From Histomonas meleagridis (lineage: Eukaryota > Parabasalia > Tritrichomonadida > Dientamoebidae), in the NCBI GenBank assembly GCA_020186115.1, contig WSYJ01000060.1, positions 1,860,001 through 1,924,000 of the forward strand: a DNA stretch of 64,000 nucleotides, given 5' to 3'. The notes below the pieces were generated by a model, which was given only the letters and a program-made list of their open reading frames with translations, had not been told where the DNA came from and made no database searches. Both the position numbers and the translations under genes were made by a program. Positions 46,368 to 56,675 of the stretch are shown here, piece by piece; the stretch's first letter is position 1; every line of letters begins with the position of its first letter.

Positions 46368-46373
46368 ACCGTT
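46368..46373. promoter_or_regulatory. AACGGT element in the prefoldin2/ARM-like divergent promoter
   Basis: ATAAACGGTCAATAAAGAAC (minus-strand reading) is followed 12 bases on by AACGTTTATT. The pair lies mid-way in the 97-bp gap. Confidence 0.4.
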
Positions 46374-46400
46374 TATGATTTTATGAAATGTTATGTGAAA

Positions 46401-46406
46401 TCATTA
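46401..46406 (+). promoter_or_regulatory. Initiator-like TCATTA of the ARM-like gene
   Basis: TCATTAAATG: TCA(+1)TTA ends one base before the ATG at 46408, giving an extremely short leader. Confidence 0.5.
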
Positions 46407-46407
46407 A

Positions 46408-47649
46408 ATGGAGAAAAATGAAGAAATTGAAAAATCAAGAAGCAAAATCCGAAATATTAATATACTTCAAAAGACAAATTTAAATTGGATACAAAATTAT
46501 TTTGATAGAAAATATTATACATGTGAAGAATTATCATGCATAATTAATTCTTTTTTTTCATTCTCTAATGAAATTCAATCTATTTTATTTTCAAAACTAA
46601 ATTCCATAATATTTGATCAGGATAATGATATTTCAATTATTCAATCAACATTAAATTCTATTTCCCCAATTGTTAACAGCGACTTATTTTTTGAAAATGT
46701 CACCACTAGCCTTGACTTTTTTCCTCATTATCTTGAATTTCTTATCACAAAAATTTCTTCACCATTATATCAACAATTTCTAAATTTTGTTTCAATTTTT
46801 CTATTTCGATGTCAGTCACTTCGATGCGATCCAAAAGTTATACAATTTTTTGGTATTTTATTAAACAGATACTATACTGAATATGATTTTACATATATAT
46901 GTAATGCGTTTCTTTCTCCGCCATTTGATATATCTCTTCAAATGATATATGAAGTGATATTTCCATATATATATAAAGTTTTACACTTTGAGCTAAATCA
47001 TTCGATAATTCGATCTATTAAAGTTTTAATTTTAAGTGTAAAATATGAATTACAAATCGATTTAAATTATTTTCTTTCTAATTTAAATGAATTATTGTCA
47101 ACAAGTGATGATGAAATTGTTTTATTAATTTTTTCATTATTATCATTTTGTTCAACAAATATAAAACCACCTGAAAACTTGGATAATTATATGATGCAAA
47201 AAGTAATGAACGAAAATTGTTCATTCGAAATGAAAAAAAGTTGTTTAAATCTGTTTATTAATTTTTTTGAGTTTTGGAATAATAATTTTTTTGTTTATTT
47301 TCCGTTGTTTGAGTTTTTAATGAATAATCCTTCTTATGAGATTAGATCTATCACTATACAAGTGATACTTTTATATTTGCCGAATAATGTTCCATATTCA
47401 TCAAAATTATGTCGTTTATTATGTGATTCTTTCGATTTGGATAATGTGCAACAAAAAATCGGTAAAGTTTTGGTTTATTGGATTAATACTATAAATGATT
47501 CGGATTTATTGGATTTAATATCGATTATTAAATTGGAACAATATAATATATGCGATACAATAAGTTTATTAGAAATCCCTGAGTTAAAATTGCTTTCACA
47601 ATACATTGAAGGTTTTAGTGATTTTTGGAATGCAAGTGAAGTTAATTAA
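46408..47649 (+). CDS. ARM/HEAT-like helical protein, unknown function
   Basis: 413 residues, almost entirely alpha-helical with the spacing of ARM/HEAT repeats (hydrophobic pairs such as LEFLITKISSPLYQQFLNFV, RSIKVLILSVKYEL, EIRSITIQVILLYLP). No signal peptide, TM segment or catalytic motif. Trichomonad genomes are rich in unnamed ARM-like proteins. Nothing in the sequence indicates a partner. The next gene downstream (47738) follows after 88 bp on the same strand and is likewise lineage-specific. Confidence 0.65.
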   Translation: MEKNEEIEKSRSKIRNINILQKTNLNWIQNYFDRKYYTCEELSCIINSFFSFSNEIQSILFSKLNSIIFDQDNDISIIQSTLNSISPIVNSDLFFENVTTSLDFFPHYLEFLITKISSPLYQQFLNFVSIFLFRCQSLRCDPKVIQFFGILLNRYYTEYDFTYICNAFLSPPFDISLQMIYEVIFPYIYKVLHFELNHSIIRSIKVLILSVKYELQIDLNYFLSNLNELLSTSDDEIVLLIFSLLSFCSTNIKPPENLDNYMMQKVMNENCSFEMKKSCLNLFINFFEFWNNNFFVYFPLFEFLMNNPSYEIRSITIQVILLYLPNNVPYSSKLCRLLCDSFDLDNVQQKIGKVLVYWINTINDSDLLDLISIIKLEQYNICDTISLLEIPELKLLSQYIEGFSDFWNASEVN

Positions 47650-47737
47650 TAATGAATAAAAAACTGTTGTTTGTATTTTATGCGATTGTTTTTATAGGTT
47701 TTGTTTCATAAAAATAACTTTCTTCTTATTTTTATAA

Positions 47738-48778
47738 ATGCAAAAACAATTTGCTACAAATGATTTTAAGATTTTTTCTGCAAAAGAAAAGGATAATATT
47801 GTACAAATAATTGTTTCTCCTTTTCGAATTCTAATTCTTAATGAAAATTATCAATTTAAAATTTATGATTTTTCATTTGATCAACTTTCTTCATTTTCTA
47901 TAAAAAATGATTTTGTAACATTAGCATTTAAAAATAAAAAGATACACGTTTATTGTCATAAAGCTGAAAAACTAAAAAATGCTATAGAAATTGTACAATT
48001 TCAAGAAATGCAATCTGAGTATAAATTGTTTCAAAAAATCAATGATTTTTTCTCTATGAATAAAAATGATATAAATCAATTATTAAATGAATTACATTCA
48101 ATTGGAAACAGTTTAATTCTTCTTCTTGATCAAAAAAGAAAAGTTCCAAATTTTTTACTTGAAACCATGAAATATATTTTTATTGTTAGATTTCAAAATG
48201 AATACAAACTCAATGATTTTAAAATATATGAAAAAGAAATATTCATGATTTTCCTTATTGTTTTATTGGAAGCAATTGAAGTTGCTTCACAACTTCAGAC
48301 AGACAAAGATTATTTAGATTATATTATTGGTGGGCTTACAAGAGAAATTTTTCAAATATCTGTGTATATTAAGGTTGATTCCTCTAAAATTCTTGGTTCT
48401 TCAATGCTTTTCTTTAATAGAGAGAATCCATTAGCTATTATGTACGAGAGTAAAGTGATGCAAAGAGAAATTCAAACACTTCTCAATGAAAGTAAAATGG
48501 GAATTAATGTTTCTAAATCGCAATTTATTGATAAGCTTTATCTAATAATTGTACTAGAAGTATGTGCTATTTTAACAGATATATCTCACTTTGAACTAAA
48601 TGAACTTACTGTTAATGTACTTATAATGATTTTAAATCCACAGGCATTGACAAAAAAAGTACATCGTACAATGAAAACCATAATTGGAGAAATGTTAAAA
48701 GCTTTTAATGATAATAGAGTCGATAAAAATTTCATTTATGTTTTTGCAATGTGGGTAATGAAAGACAAACTAAAATAA
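47738..48778 (+). CDS. Unknown protein with PH-like N-terminus and helical body
   Basis: 346 residues, ATG start. Residues 1-85 alternate short beta-type strands (NIVQIIVSPFRILILN; FKIYDFSFDQLSSFSI; FVTLAFKNKKIHVYCHK) and end with a helix, as in a small PH-like domain. Residues 90-346 are helical with no motif I can name. No membrane segment. The order of a PH-like module followed by a helical bundle hints at a membrane or cytoskeleton adaptor; this is only a guess. Confidence 0.6.
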   Translation: MQKQFATNDFKIFSAKEKDNIVQIIVSPFRILILNENYQFKIYDFSFDQLSSFSIKNDFVTLAFKNKKIHVYCHKAEKLKNAIEIVQFQEMQSEYKLFQKINDFFSMNKNDINQLLNELHSIGNSLILLLDQKRKVPNFLLETMKYIFIVRFQNEYKLNDFKIYEKEIFMIFLIVLLEAIEVASQLQTDKDYLDYIIGGLTREIFQISVYIKVDSSKILGSSMLFFNRENPLAIMYESKVMQREIQTLLNESKMGINVSKSQFIDKLYLIIVLEVCAILTDISHFELNELTVNVLIMILNPQALTKKVHRTMKTIIGEMLKAFNDNRVDKNFIYVFAMWVMKDKLK

Positions 48779-49023
48779 TACAAATTATATTTCATATTAC
48801 CATATAAATTTACAATACTACTATTTTTTTTTTTTCAAAAAATTGCATTCTTAAAACTGAGAACTACGAAATTTAAGGAATTATTTAAAAAGTTTTGTAA
48901 TCATAATTTCCAGCATCCATTAAAATATCGTATTAAAATTGTGATTCTATAAATTAAAGGATTCGAATTTGCCTTGAATTCATTTTAAAAATATTTGAAA
49001 ATAATATGTTTATTTAATTACAG

Positions 49024-49497
49024 CTAATGATAATGTGAATGGTGTGGTGGTGATTGGCGTCGCCTTGAGTGATGGTCGTCGCTGTGCCTATGAGGTGGCG
49101 AAGGCTCTCTGGATGGCTTACGCTTTGATTTGTTTTTGGCTTTCTCAAAGGCAGCTGGACTCAATGGAATAGGGCAGTCCTTATCTTCAAACATCATAGG
49201 CGCTCCTTTTCTTTTTTGGTTATTTTTCTTCTTGTTTTTTTCTAGTTTATAAGCATGTGGATCAAATATTTTTGCTGAAATAACATTTCCACGAAATTTC
49301 AATTGGCGCATAGCTTCAAAAAGCTCAGATGCATTACTCACGTCAGGCAATTCAACATAACAAGTTCCATCAAAATGATTATGACTCATCTTAAGTTTGC
49401 TTATAGTTGCAAATTTTCCAACATAATCTCTTATTTGGTTTTCTTTTGTATCCTTTGGAAATCCTGAAAGAATTACCTTCAGAAGCTTTTGTTCCAT
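49024..49497 (-). CDS. RRM protein with basic Arg/Ser/His-rich tail
   Basis: 157 residues from the ATG at 49497. One RNA-recognition motif at about 3-75: RNP2-like KVILSGFP, RNP1-like GTCYVELP (degenerate; usual KGFGFVxF), with two helices (KENQIRDYVGKFA; NASELFEAMRQL). It is followed by a Lys-rich stretch and a tail of SR, PP and His-rich repeats (SPPHRHSDDHHSRRRQSPPH). The layout is that of a small splicing or mRNA-processing factor. The weak RNP1 leaves RNA affinity open. Less AT-biased at the 3' end because of the His/Arg/Pro codons. Confidence 0.8.
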   Translation of the reverse strand: MEQKLLKVILSGFPKDTKENQIRDYVGKFATISKLKMSHNHFDGTCYVELPDVSNASELFEAMRQLKFRGNVISAKIFDPHAYKLEKNKKKNNQKRKGAPMMFEDKDCPIPLSPAAFEKAKNKSKRKPSREPSPPHRHSDDHHSRRRQSPPHHSHYH

Positions 49498-49651
49498 TTC
49501 CTGCAATTTGGTACCGGAGGCCGTTTAATCACCTTCGTTTTAACGTACAACCACAAACGGTTTTCTTTCATTGGGGAATCCTCATCAACAATCGTTGTTT
49601 AAATTCAAATTAAACCAACATTTACCAACATAATTTCTCCGTCATCCTTGA

Positions 49652-51751
49652 CTATAACGACGTATTTAACATTTCGTTATATACATTAATCAATGGATCA
49701 CTTTCTTCCAAATTTCGATCACTTCCAATGCATTCTTTTATAATTTGCTCTAAGCCCGCATTCAATAATGCCACATCTCTTACAAAATTCAGTCTGTCCT
49801 CTTTTGCCTTCCTCAAAGTGCATTGGACATCAATCTCAGTTTCAGATTGTATTGTTTCTGTACCTTCTCCAAATTTTGCGACAAAGCTTCGATGGATCTC
49901 TTCTAATTTCATTTTACAATTTTCTTGTTCATTTGATGGAATTAGTTCAATAGCTTTTATTACATCATTTGATGGCCAACTTGATCGCTTGACATTCCCA
50001 GATAAAATGATATTATTCAGTAATTGACAAATTGTGTCGAAATCGGTACAATTGCCATCAAAGAATAATTCTTCAATACCAATTTTAACAAGATATTGGA
50101 GAGACTTGATCCCCTTCTCCCCAACCATTTGCCCAGTGATATCAAGTGACTGAATACCACCGATTTTTTCGAGACGATTCAATAAATTTGCAACATCGGA
50201 CCCATTATCAGCGTTCTCCGATGCTTTCATTGTAAGTTTCTTAAGGTGCATATCAATAAATCGATTGCTTAAGACTTTTATTGGATCTTCTTCATTAGGA
50301 ATAATTGAATATGATATATCAATTTCTTTTAATTTGGGTTGATTAGCAATGAAATCAATAAACGAGTTAGTAACGAGATTAGATTTCCATGAAAAAGACT
50401 CAAGTTGACTTAGGGATAAATTTTTGATTTTTTCTATGGAATCAATAAAATCGTCACTTTCCGCAAAATGTAAACCATTCAATGCTATCGTAATTGGGCT
50501 GCCCTTTGTCTCGGAAAGACACATCATGAGAGAAACAAATGATTCAGAGGTGAAACTACAAAAGCTCAAATCAAGGAAGTTTAGCCCTTGAAATGAAGCT
50601 TCTTTGATCACGGTGTGAAATATACAATTTGTAAATGAAAGATTCTTAAGACCAGTTGGGAATAATGTTATAATTGGAAGAACATATCCAACATCAATTC
50701 CACAGTAACCTATGTTCAGAACTCGGAAACATTTGTTTGTAAGAACAGTATTACTTCCCATTAATTGAATAAGAAGAATCTGGAAAATTTTCAGATCTAC
50801 ACCACTTACAAAGAGATCCTCGAGGTAACTGAAACAAGGCGCTTCGAACATGCATGAGAAAATAGCACGAAAATTCGACTCATTAAAATTGCATGATGAA
50901 ATCCTAAGACTTTTAATAAGACCTTTGTACTTAGATAAGTCCTGTATGAAGTACTTAAATTCTGGGTAGAGCAAATCACATTTTATAAAGGATAAATGTG
51001 TAATTATGTGATTATTATCATTTGCGAAAAAAACGATATCTTCAGGAATTAAAGAAAACGAAACTTCACTGAAGCGAATGGAACGAAATGTGTCTGATTT
51101 TATAGTGGATAAGTTTTTAACGGATAAATTAAGATTTGCATGTTCAATGGTAATATCAATAAGCCTTTTTTCATCACTAATAGCCTTGTTATAATAACTA
51201 AGGAGAGGGGAAGTAAGAATTTCCTGTGTAAAAATGATTTTTGCACTGACTAAAGAATTGTATAAAAGAGTTATTTGATCAATTAAACTTGGCGAAACTC
51301 TTGGAATAACAGTAGCAAGGAAAGAATCTCCTGATATTGAAGATGAGTTGAGATTAAAATCAAAATCTAGAGGTGGAATTGGTGTATTTGATTTAACATC
51401 ATTTTGTGGAAATAATTTCTTGCATAATTCAAATATCATCGATGCTATTTTTGAAGCATCTTGATGGATAATTTCGATTTTCTCTCCTTCGATATCAAAA
51501 ATAATTGAATCATTATTTAAAGCTATTGACAAAACGGAATTTAAGGCAACAACCTCATTAGGTTTAAACCCGGAGGGAAATTTTCTTTTGGAGATGAAGA
51601 ATAACCCAGCAGATGAGATTAGTAAAAATAAATTTTCCTTTTGGTTTCTTCTATTTATCCTATCAACAATGTCAAACCAATATACTTTTACATAAGGTAA
51701 ATTAAGAAATGGATGTGAGGATAAAAGTCTTTCTTTCAAACTTTCGCTCAT
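49652..51751 (-). CDS. CARMIL-like leucine-rich repeat protein 2
   Basis: 699 residues from the ATG at 51751 (an in-frame TTG ten codons upstream is not a start). N-terminal PH-like domain about 15-130 (VKVYWFDIVDRINR; NLFLLISSAGLFFISKR; IALNNDSIIFDIEGEKIEII; SKIASMIFELCKKLFPQ). Then at least ten ribonuclease-inhibitor type LRRs (THLSFIKCDLL; KSLRISSCNFN; RVLNIGYCGID; NFLDLSFCSF; KEIDISYSIIP) and a helical C-terminus. It has the same plan as the gene at 20695-22909 and supports reading that one from its out-of-frame ATG. CARMILs tie actin capping protein to membranes at motile edges. I see no clear capping-protein-binding motif. Confidence 0.78.
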   Translation of the reverse strand: MSESLKERLLSSHPFLNLPYVKVYWFDIVDRINRRNQKENLFLLISSAGLFFISKRKFPSGFKPNEVVALNSVLSIALNNDSIIFDIEGEKIEIIHQDASKIASMIFELCKKLFPQNDVKSNTPIPPLDFDFNLNSSSISGDSFLATVIPRVSPSLIDQITLLYNSLVSAKIIFTQEILTSPLLSYYNKAISDEKRLIDITIEHANLNLSVKNLSTIKSDTFRSIRFSEVSFSLIPEDIVFFANDNNHIITHLSFIKCDLLYPEFKYFIQDLSKYKGLIKSLRISSCNFNESNFRAIFSCMFEAPCFSYLEDLFVSGVDLKIFQILLIQLMGSNTVLTNKCFRVLNIGYCGIDVGYVLPIITLFPTGLKNLSFTNCIFHTVIKEASFQGLNFLDLSFCSFTSESFVSLMMCLSETKGSPITIALNGLHFAESDDFIDSIEKIKNLSLSQLESFSWKSNLVTNSFIDFIANQPKLKEIDISYSIIPNEEDPIKVLSNRFIDMHLKKLTMKASENADNGSDVANLLNRLEKIGGIQSLDITGQMVGEKGIKSLQYLVKIGIEELFFDGNCTDFDTICQLLNNIILSGNVKRSSWPSNDVIKAIELIPSNEQENCKMKLEEIHRSFVAKFGEGTETIQSETEIDVQCTLRKAKEDRLNFVRDVALLNAGLEQIIKECIGSDRNLEESDPLINVYNEMLNTSL

Positions 51752-52098
51752 GCTGTTGCGGTTATTATGTAAACAATACAAATATTGTGGTAGAAATTTG
51801 AGAAGTTTTCATCAGGATAAACGAACAACATATTTTCGAAGGTAAAATATGCATAAAATTTCTCTGCCTTGAAAGAAAATTTAAAATAACCATAACTTTC
51901 ACCTATAGAGATAGATTTCATGCAAATAAAATGAATAGAAACTTTGTTATGAACTTTTTAATTTTTTGTAATCAAAGCTAAAAATCAAAATTAAATGCTG
52001 AATCATGTTTACTTTAAATATCCTTGCATTTTTAAAGTGATATAGAGATTGAAATTTCATAAATTCATTTGTTTGTATCAAAATTCGTTAGAAATTAT
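51752..52098. other. Intergenic stretch between divergent CARMIL-2 and Myb genes
   Basis: About 350 bp, AT-rich, with no feature other than the E2F-like site just beyond its end. Confidence 0.35.
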
Positions 52099-52112
52099 TT
52101 TTCCCGCCAAAA
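52099..52112. promoter_or_regulatory. E2F/DP-like site upstream of the Myb gene
   Basis: TTTTCCCGCCAAAA, a near-palindromic perfect match to the E2F/DP consensus TTTSSCGCSAAA, 29 bases before the ATG. It stands out in a very AT-rich promoter. Confidence 0.55.
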
Positions 52113-52141
52113 TTCAAACATGGTTAGACAAAACATTATCG

Positions 52142-52759
52142 ATGCAAAGCAACGAGCAAACACCAAAGCCAAAACGCCAAAAAAGGAAATTTACCACAGA
52201 AGAAGATCAACAAATCCAAGAATTTGTGAACCAACATGGAGCAAAACAATGGGATCTTCTTGCAAGTACTCTTGTTGATCGAACACCACGACAGTGTAGA
52301 GATCGTTGGAAACACTATCTTTCCCCTGATGTTATTCATGCCAATTGGACAATTGAAGAAGATAAGACCCTTATGCAATTGACTTCATTATTTGGAAAAA
52401 AATGGGCTACATTGGTTAAATTCTTTCCAGGTCGAACAGACATTAATATAAAAAATCATTGGAATAAGCTTCAAAGAAATTGGAAAAAGATAAACTCAAA
52501 GAATGAAAACAAAGAAATTGCATCTAGTGAACTCAACACAGAAATAACAACAGGCAATGTAGAAGTTCCGCCACCAATACCAGAATCCAATAACGTCGGT
52601 ATTTCACCAACTTTAGTTATTCCTCCTGCTCAAACTGAAACAAAACCAATAATTCAACCCATGGCTCCACAAGTTGTCCAACCCGAAGCAGCTCAGACCG
52701 AGACACCAATAGAAGTTCAGCAAACAACTGAAGTTGGAACTTTCACTGAAAAAGCATGA
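52142..52759 (+). CDS. R2R3 Myb-type DNA-binding protein
   Basis: 205 residues from the ATG at 52142 (upstream in-frame codons include no ATG). Two Myb repeats at about 14-117. R2: FTTEEDQQIQEFVNQHGAKQ, then WDLLASTLVDRTPRQCRDRW. R3: WTIEEDKTLMQLTSLFGKKW, then GRTDINIKNHWNKL. The spaced Trp residues and the RQCRDRW / IKNHWN recognition helices are intact. The C-terminal 85 residues are Pro/Gln/Thr-rich and may be an activation or interaction region. Trichomonad Mybs of this size bind AACG-containing promoter sites. YAACGG-like elements occur at several starts in this window, but which Myb binds them is unknown. Confidence 0.92.
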   Translation: MQSNEQTPKPKRQKRKFTTEEDQQIQEFVNQHGAKQWDLLASTLVDRTPRQCRDRWKHYLSPDVIHANWTIEEDKTLMQLTSLFGKKWATLVKFFPGRTDINIKNHWNKLQRNWKKINSKNENKEIASSELNTEITTGNVEVPPPIPESNNVGISPTLVIPPAQTETKPIIQPMAPQVVQPEAAQTETPIEVQQTTEVGTFTEKA

Positions 52760-52975
52760 GTTCTTATGATTAGCATGAATTCCCTTAGCTATGGCTTATA
52801 TTAAAGATTTTACTTTTTTTTAAGTCAAAATGAATAAAATGATTTTTATGAAAGAAAACTCGAACCTAATTTTATAAAAAATATACTTACAAGACACATA
52901 TATCTTTTGGTAAAATGCATTTCACAGATAACTTTGAGCAAAAATATTTAAAAAAAAATTGATACATGAAAATGT

Positions 52976-53566
52976 TTAAATAAACTGTTCAACGAAATTA
53001 ACTCCTCTAATTCCAAATTCCTCATTATCGTATTGTATCTTTACAATTCTTTTCTTTTCGTTTTCGATTTTGTTTGGTTTTCGTTTTATGTGAATTTCAT
53101 TTTTATTTCGGAAAATTTCAGGAGTATTTTGTGTATTTTTATCTTTGTTTCTTTTTCTTAATTCTTCTAGGCTATTATTATTTTGATATACTTTTTTGTT
53201 TGCATGAATAAAATTATTTTTGAATTCATTTTTATTTTTTACATTTGATTTGATTTCGGGAAGTACATTTTGGATTTCATTTTCATTTTGATATATTTTA
53301 TTACTTGCACGTGATGAGATTTCTTTTTCTTCGGATTTTTTTGCTTCATTTATTTGATTCTTTGCAAGTTGATGATAATTTTTTAAATAATCTAATAAAA
53401 ACGCATATCTTTTTAGAGATTCATCTGTTTTTGGAGTCAATGGGCTTCTTGGGAAAATTTTTTTATTTGATAAATTTGATAGGATATCAAAAACGACAGT
53501 TTTATCAAATTCGCTATTGCTTGAGTTCTGTTTACTTAAGTGGTTTTTATTTCTTTTCTCTGTCAT
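52976..53566 (-). CDS. Small basic Asn/Lys-rich protein, unknown
   Basis: 196 residues, ATG start, no known domain. Rich in Asn, Lys and Glu, with a helix around residues 47-80 (SLKRYAFLLDYLKNYHQLAK) preceded by a Pro-directed phospho-type motif FPRSPLTPKT. Two related stretches, IYQNENEIQNVLPEIKS and VYQNNNSLEELRKR, suggest an internal repeat. The C-terminus IRGVNFVEQFI is the least biased part. Composition makes disorder likely. The minus-strand gene is compact, with 216 bp between its 3' end and the end of the Myb gene. Confidence 0.5.
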   Translation of the reverse strand: MTEKRNKNHLSKQNSSNSEFDKTVVFDILSNLSNKKIFPRSPLTPKTDESLKRYAFLLDYLKNYHQLAKNQINEAKKSEEKEISSRASNKIYQNENEIQNVLPEIKSNVKNKNEFKNNFIHANKKVYQNNNSLEELRKRNKDKNTQNTPEIFRNKNEIHIKRKPNKIENEKKRIVKIQYDNEEFGIRGVNFVEQFI

Positions 53567-53735
53567 TTTTTTCTTGATGAAAGCTCAAGCCAAATTATGA
53601 ATACAAACGATAGTAGTATAAAATATTCAAAAATGTTGAATGAATGTGAAATGTAAAGCACACAAATATTGATTTAATATTTTTATAATTGTTAAGTTTA
53701 TATATGTGAAATGGTTTAATGCCTTCTTAAGGAGT

Positions 53736-56462
53736 ATGTTTGCTCAAAGAGATGTAGAAGAATTAAACACTAAATTTCTTGCACTTACTTCAGATGACTC
53801 AAAATCACGTGATCAGGCTTCGGAAATAATTTTTCAAAAAATGAAATCTGATCCACTTGAATTCGCACTTATCTGTGGAGGTCTTCTTAATAAAGCCGAT
53901 TTCCCAGTATCGTCTTACTCTCGTGCTTTATTTTTTATTGATCAAATAATCACTCCTGATGAACATAATAAAATCGAATTTATCAGGGAAAAATGGATGA
54001 ACTATTACCAAGAGAAGCGCAGTTTTATTAAAACTTCTATCTTACGTGCGTTAACTTTTCCAGATATAAGTCTTGCCAATGAAGCATCACAAACATTAAT
54101 CAAATTATTTGCAATAGAAAAGCATGAGATGCTTCCACTCGTTGATCAATTATTTGTTATTTTTGGATCTTCAGAGTACAACGATGATACGCATCTAGTA
54201 GCCATCAATACTCTTAATAAAATTTGTTCAGAAGGTATACTTGATGATATAATTCAATCAGAAGATGTTAAAGGATTTCTCGTAAAGATATTTGATTTTA
54301 TAGGTACGTCTTTTCTTAATAAGAATAATCCGGAAAACATACAAGTTTCAATCTGTAATGTATTAAACTCATTAATTTCAATAGCTACCCCACTCTTTTG
54401 TCCCCCGGAAGTTTTTAATAATTTTGTTACACTTATTGGTAATTCTCTTTTTAGTAATCCGCCTCAATTACTTCATCAGCATCTGATGCAACTTTTGACT
54501 TCACTTACTTTGAAAATTTATGAACACGACGGTTTCAATTTCAATGATATCGGCACTATCGCCCTCAAGTGTCTATTAGAAGAACAAAACCCAGAAAAGA
54601 TCCTTAACGTTCTCGATTTTTGGACTAAACTCACAAAATTCGAAAAGAAAAATGCCCAAGCAATTCAATTTAAGCAAAAATATGAAAAACTTGTACAAGA
54701 ACCTCAAAGATCAATTCGTTGTTCAATATTACCACAGATTAAAAACACAGCTCAAATGAGAGATTTGATCAACCCAATACTTGACAATATAATACCTTGT
54801 TTAATAGACATGTTATCACTTATACCAGATGATGAAATAGAACCAGAAAATCCGAGTGATCAAACCATTCATAGGAAAGCATTACAAGTTCTTTCTAACA
54901 TCTATGAATATCATCCTGATAAAGTGTTATCTTTTATTGTTAAATATTGGCAGACTCATGATCCTTATAGTTCTACGTATCCAGTTCAATATTCTTTATT
55001 ATTAACAGTAGCAATAGTATCACGTCCACCTCAATCACCTCAGCAAGCACAATCTATTATAAACTTTTTAACAAAAAACTCATTTAGTGATAAGGAATTT
55101 TATATTTCCAATTATTTATTTGAAGCAATTGCACATCCATATAAGCGAATGACAGATACGGCACTATATGTTATTAGTTTGTTGTTAGAAAACTTTGATT
55201 TATTTATATCAGATGAATATTTTGATATATTAATTGGACAAATACATGCTCATTTTATGGATCATGACATCATTACAGAACAAATTTTTTCCTTAATTAA
55301 TCAAATAATTTTAAGATTTAATGACTCAAATAAAATACAACTTTATGAAAAGTATTATGAACAATTCGTTGGCATTTGTGAAAGAGTTTTAAGTAATCCA
55401 ATTGATGTAGCACAAAATGTATTACAATCATGTTCTTATGTTATGTTAAATTTAATAAAATATGCGCCAGATAGTAAAATCGAAGTCATTGAGAAAATAT
55501 TAAATCAAGCAATATCAATTATAAGTTCAGATATATATTTTCATGATTCCAAAAATTATATTGCAATATTATCAAATAATATAGAATTTGTTACAATGTG
55601 TTTCCATCGATTTCCTCATCAATTTCAGCAACATGGTATTACTGTAGCTCAAAAATTATTTGATATAATGAGAAGTAAAACTGAAATATTCGAAGAAGGT
55701 TTATATAGTTTATCATCTATCACATCCTCATTAGGCATAAATGTCATACAAATATTTAATGAAATGATACAATGCATAAGTTTTGGATTAACGAGTGGAA
55801 AACCTTCTGTTATATGTGCCACACTCACATAACTTGCGGAACTTTATAGAAATGTTTTAAGTGAAGGAACTAACAATGAATATGCAATCGAATTGTTAAA
55901 TAGAATTCCTGCAACGTACCAATTAATTAATGATTGTTTGGAAAGTGGAAAATTTGGACGAGAATCAAATGTTAAAATACTTCGAAGTCTTGCGAAAGTT
56001 ATTAGATCAACTGCACATGTTATAAGTATCGAGGATAGAGATAAATTAATGCAAATATATCAATTATATTTAAATACACCAATTAACTTTAACAATAAAA
56101 AAGATGTAAAATTCGCTCCCCATTTATATGAAGCTATAATTAGAGGTCTTGAAGCTTTGCTATATACAATAAGACCTGAAGAATTATCAAGAAGAAATTT
56201 AAAGAAATTTTTCATTGTCGTAATAGCTTATAAAGTATTGGGAATGAAAGAACAATCATTCGAATGTTTAAATGCAATACTTGATCTGTTTGAAGCTTAT
56301 AATAATGTTTTTGGCTTTCAAGGAAATACGGTATTGAATAGTACAATAAATTACCAATTAGTATTATTCGCTTATTGCTTGTCTTTACCTGGTCGAAGAA
56401 AAGATGAATTCACATTAAAACAAAAGTCAAAGAAATTATTTGAAATTCTAAGAAAATCATAG
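53736..56462 (+). CDS. Importin-beta-like karyopherin with one in-frame TAA
   Basis: From the ATG at 53736 the frame runs 698 codons to a TAA at 55830-55832, then continues in the same frame for 209 codons to the final stop at 56460. The whole is a chain of HEAT repeats (for example ALQVLSNIYEYHPDKVLSFI; YLFEAIAHPYKRMTDTALYV; LQSCSYVMLNLIKYAPDSKI). The sequence after the TAA (LAELYRNVLSEG, then NRIPATYQLINDC) is a smooth continuation of the same fold. The size (about 907 residues) fits importin-beta/Kap95-type nuclear transport receptors. Text around the stop, ATLT-stop-LAELYRNVL, would be mended by CAA for TAA. It may be a sequencing error, a recent nonsense mutation, or readthrough. I assign the family by repeat pattern and length. 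Confidence 0.65.
55830..55832 (+). other. In-frame TAA inside the importin-beta-like gene
   Basis: Codon 699 of the frame. The frame stays open and HEAT-like for 209 more codons with no other lesion. Confidence 0.75.
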
Positions 56463-56675
56463 AAATTGATAGTAAATAAAGAAGAAGCAAAATAAAGTAA
56501 TAAAACAAATGCTGATACTTTTTACTAAATTATATACATCCCGCAATAATTCTTTTTCTACTACTCTTAACTTTTATATAATTTCATAACTATTTCTCAA
56601 TGAGTTAATTATAAAACTTCTTTTTGTTTGAGGAGCAAAGCGAAACAAAAAACGCGAAGCGCATTCTTGTTATAT

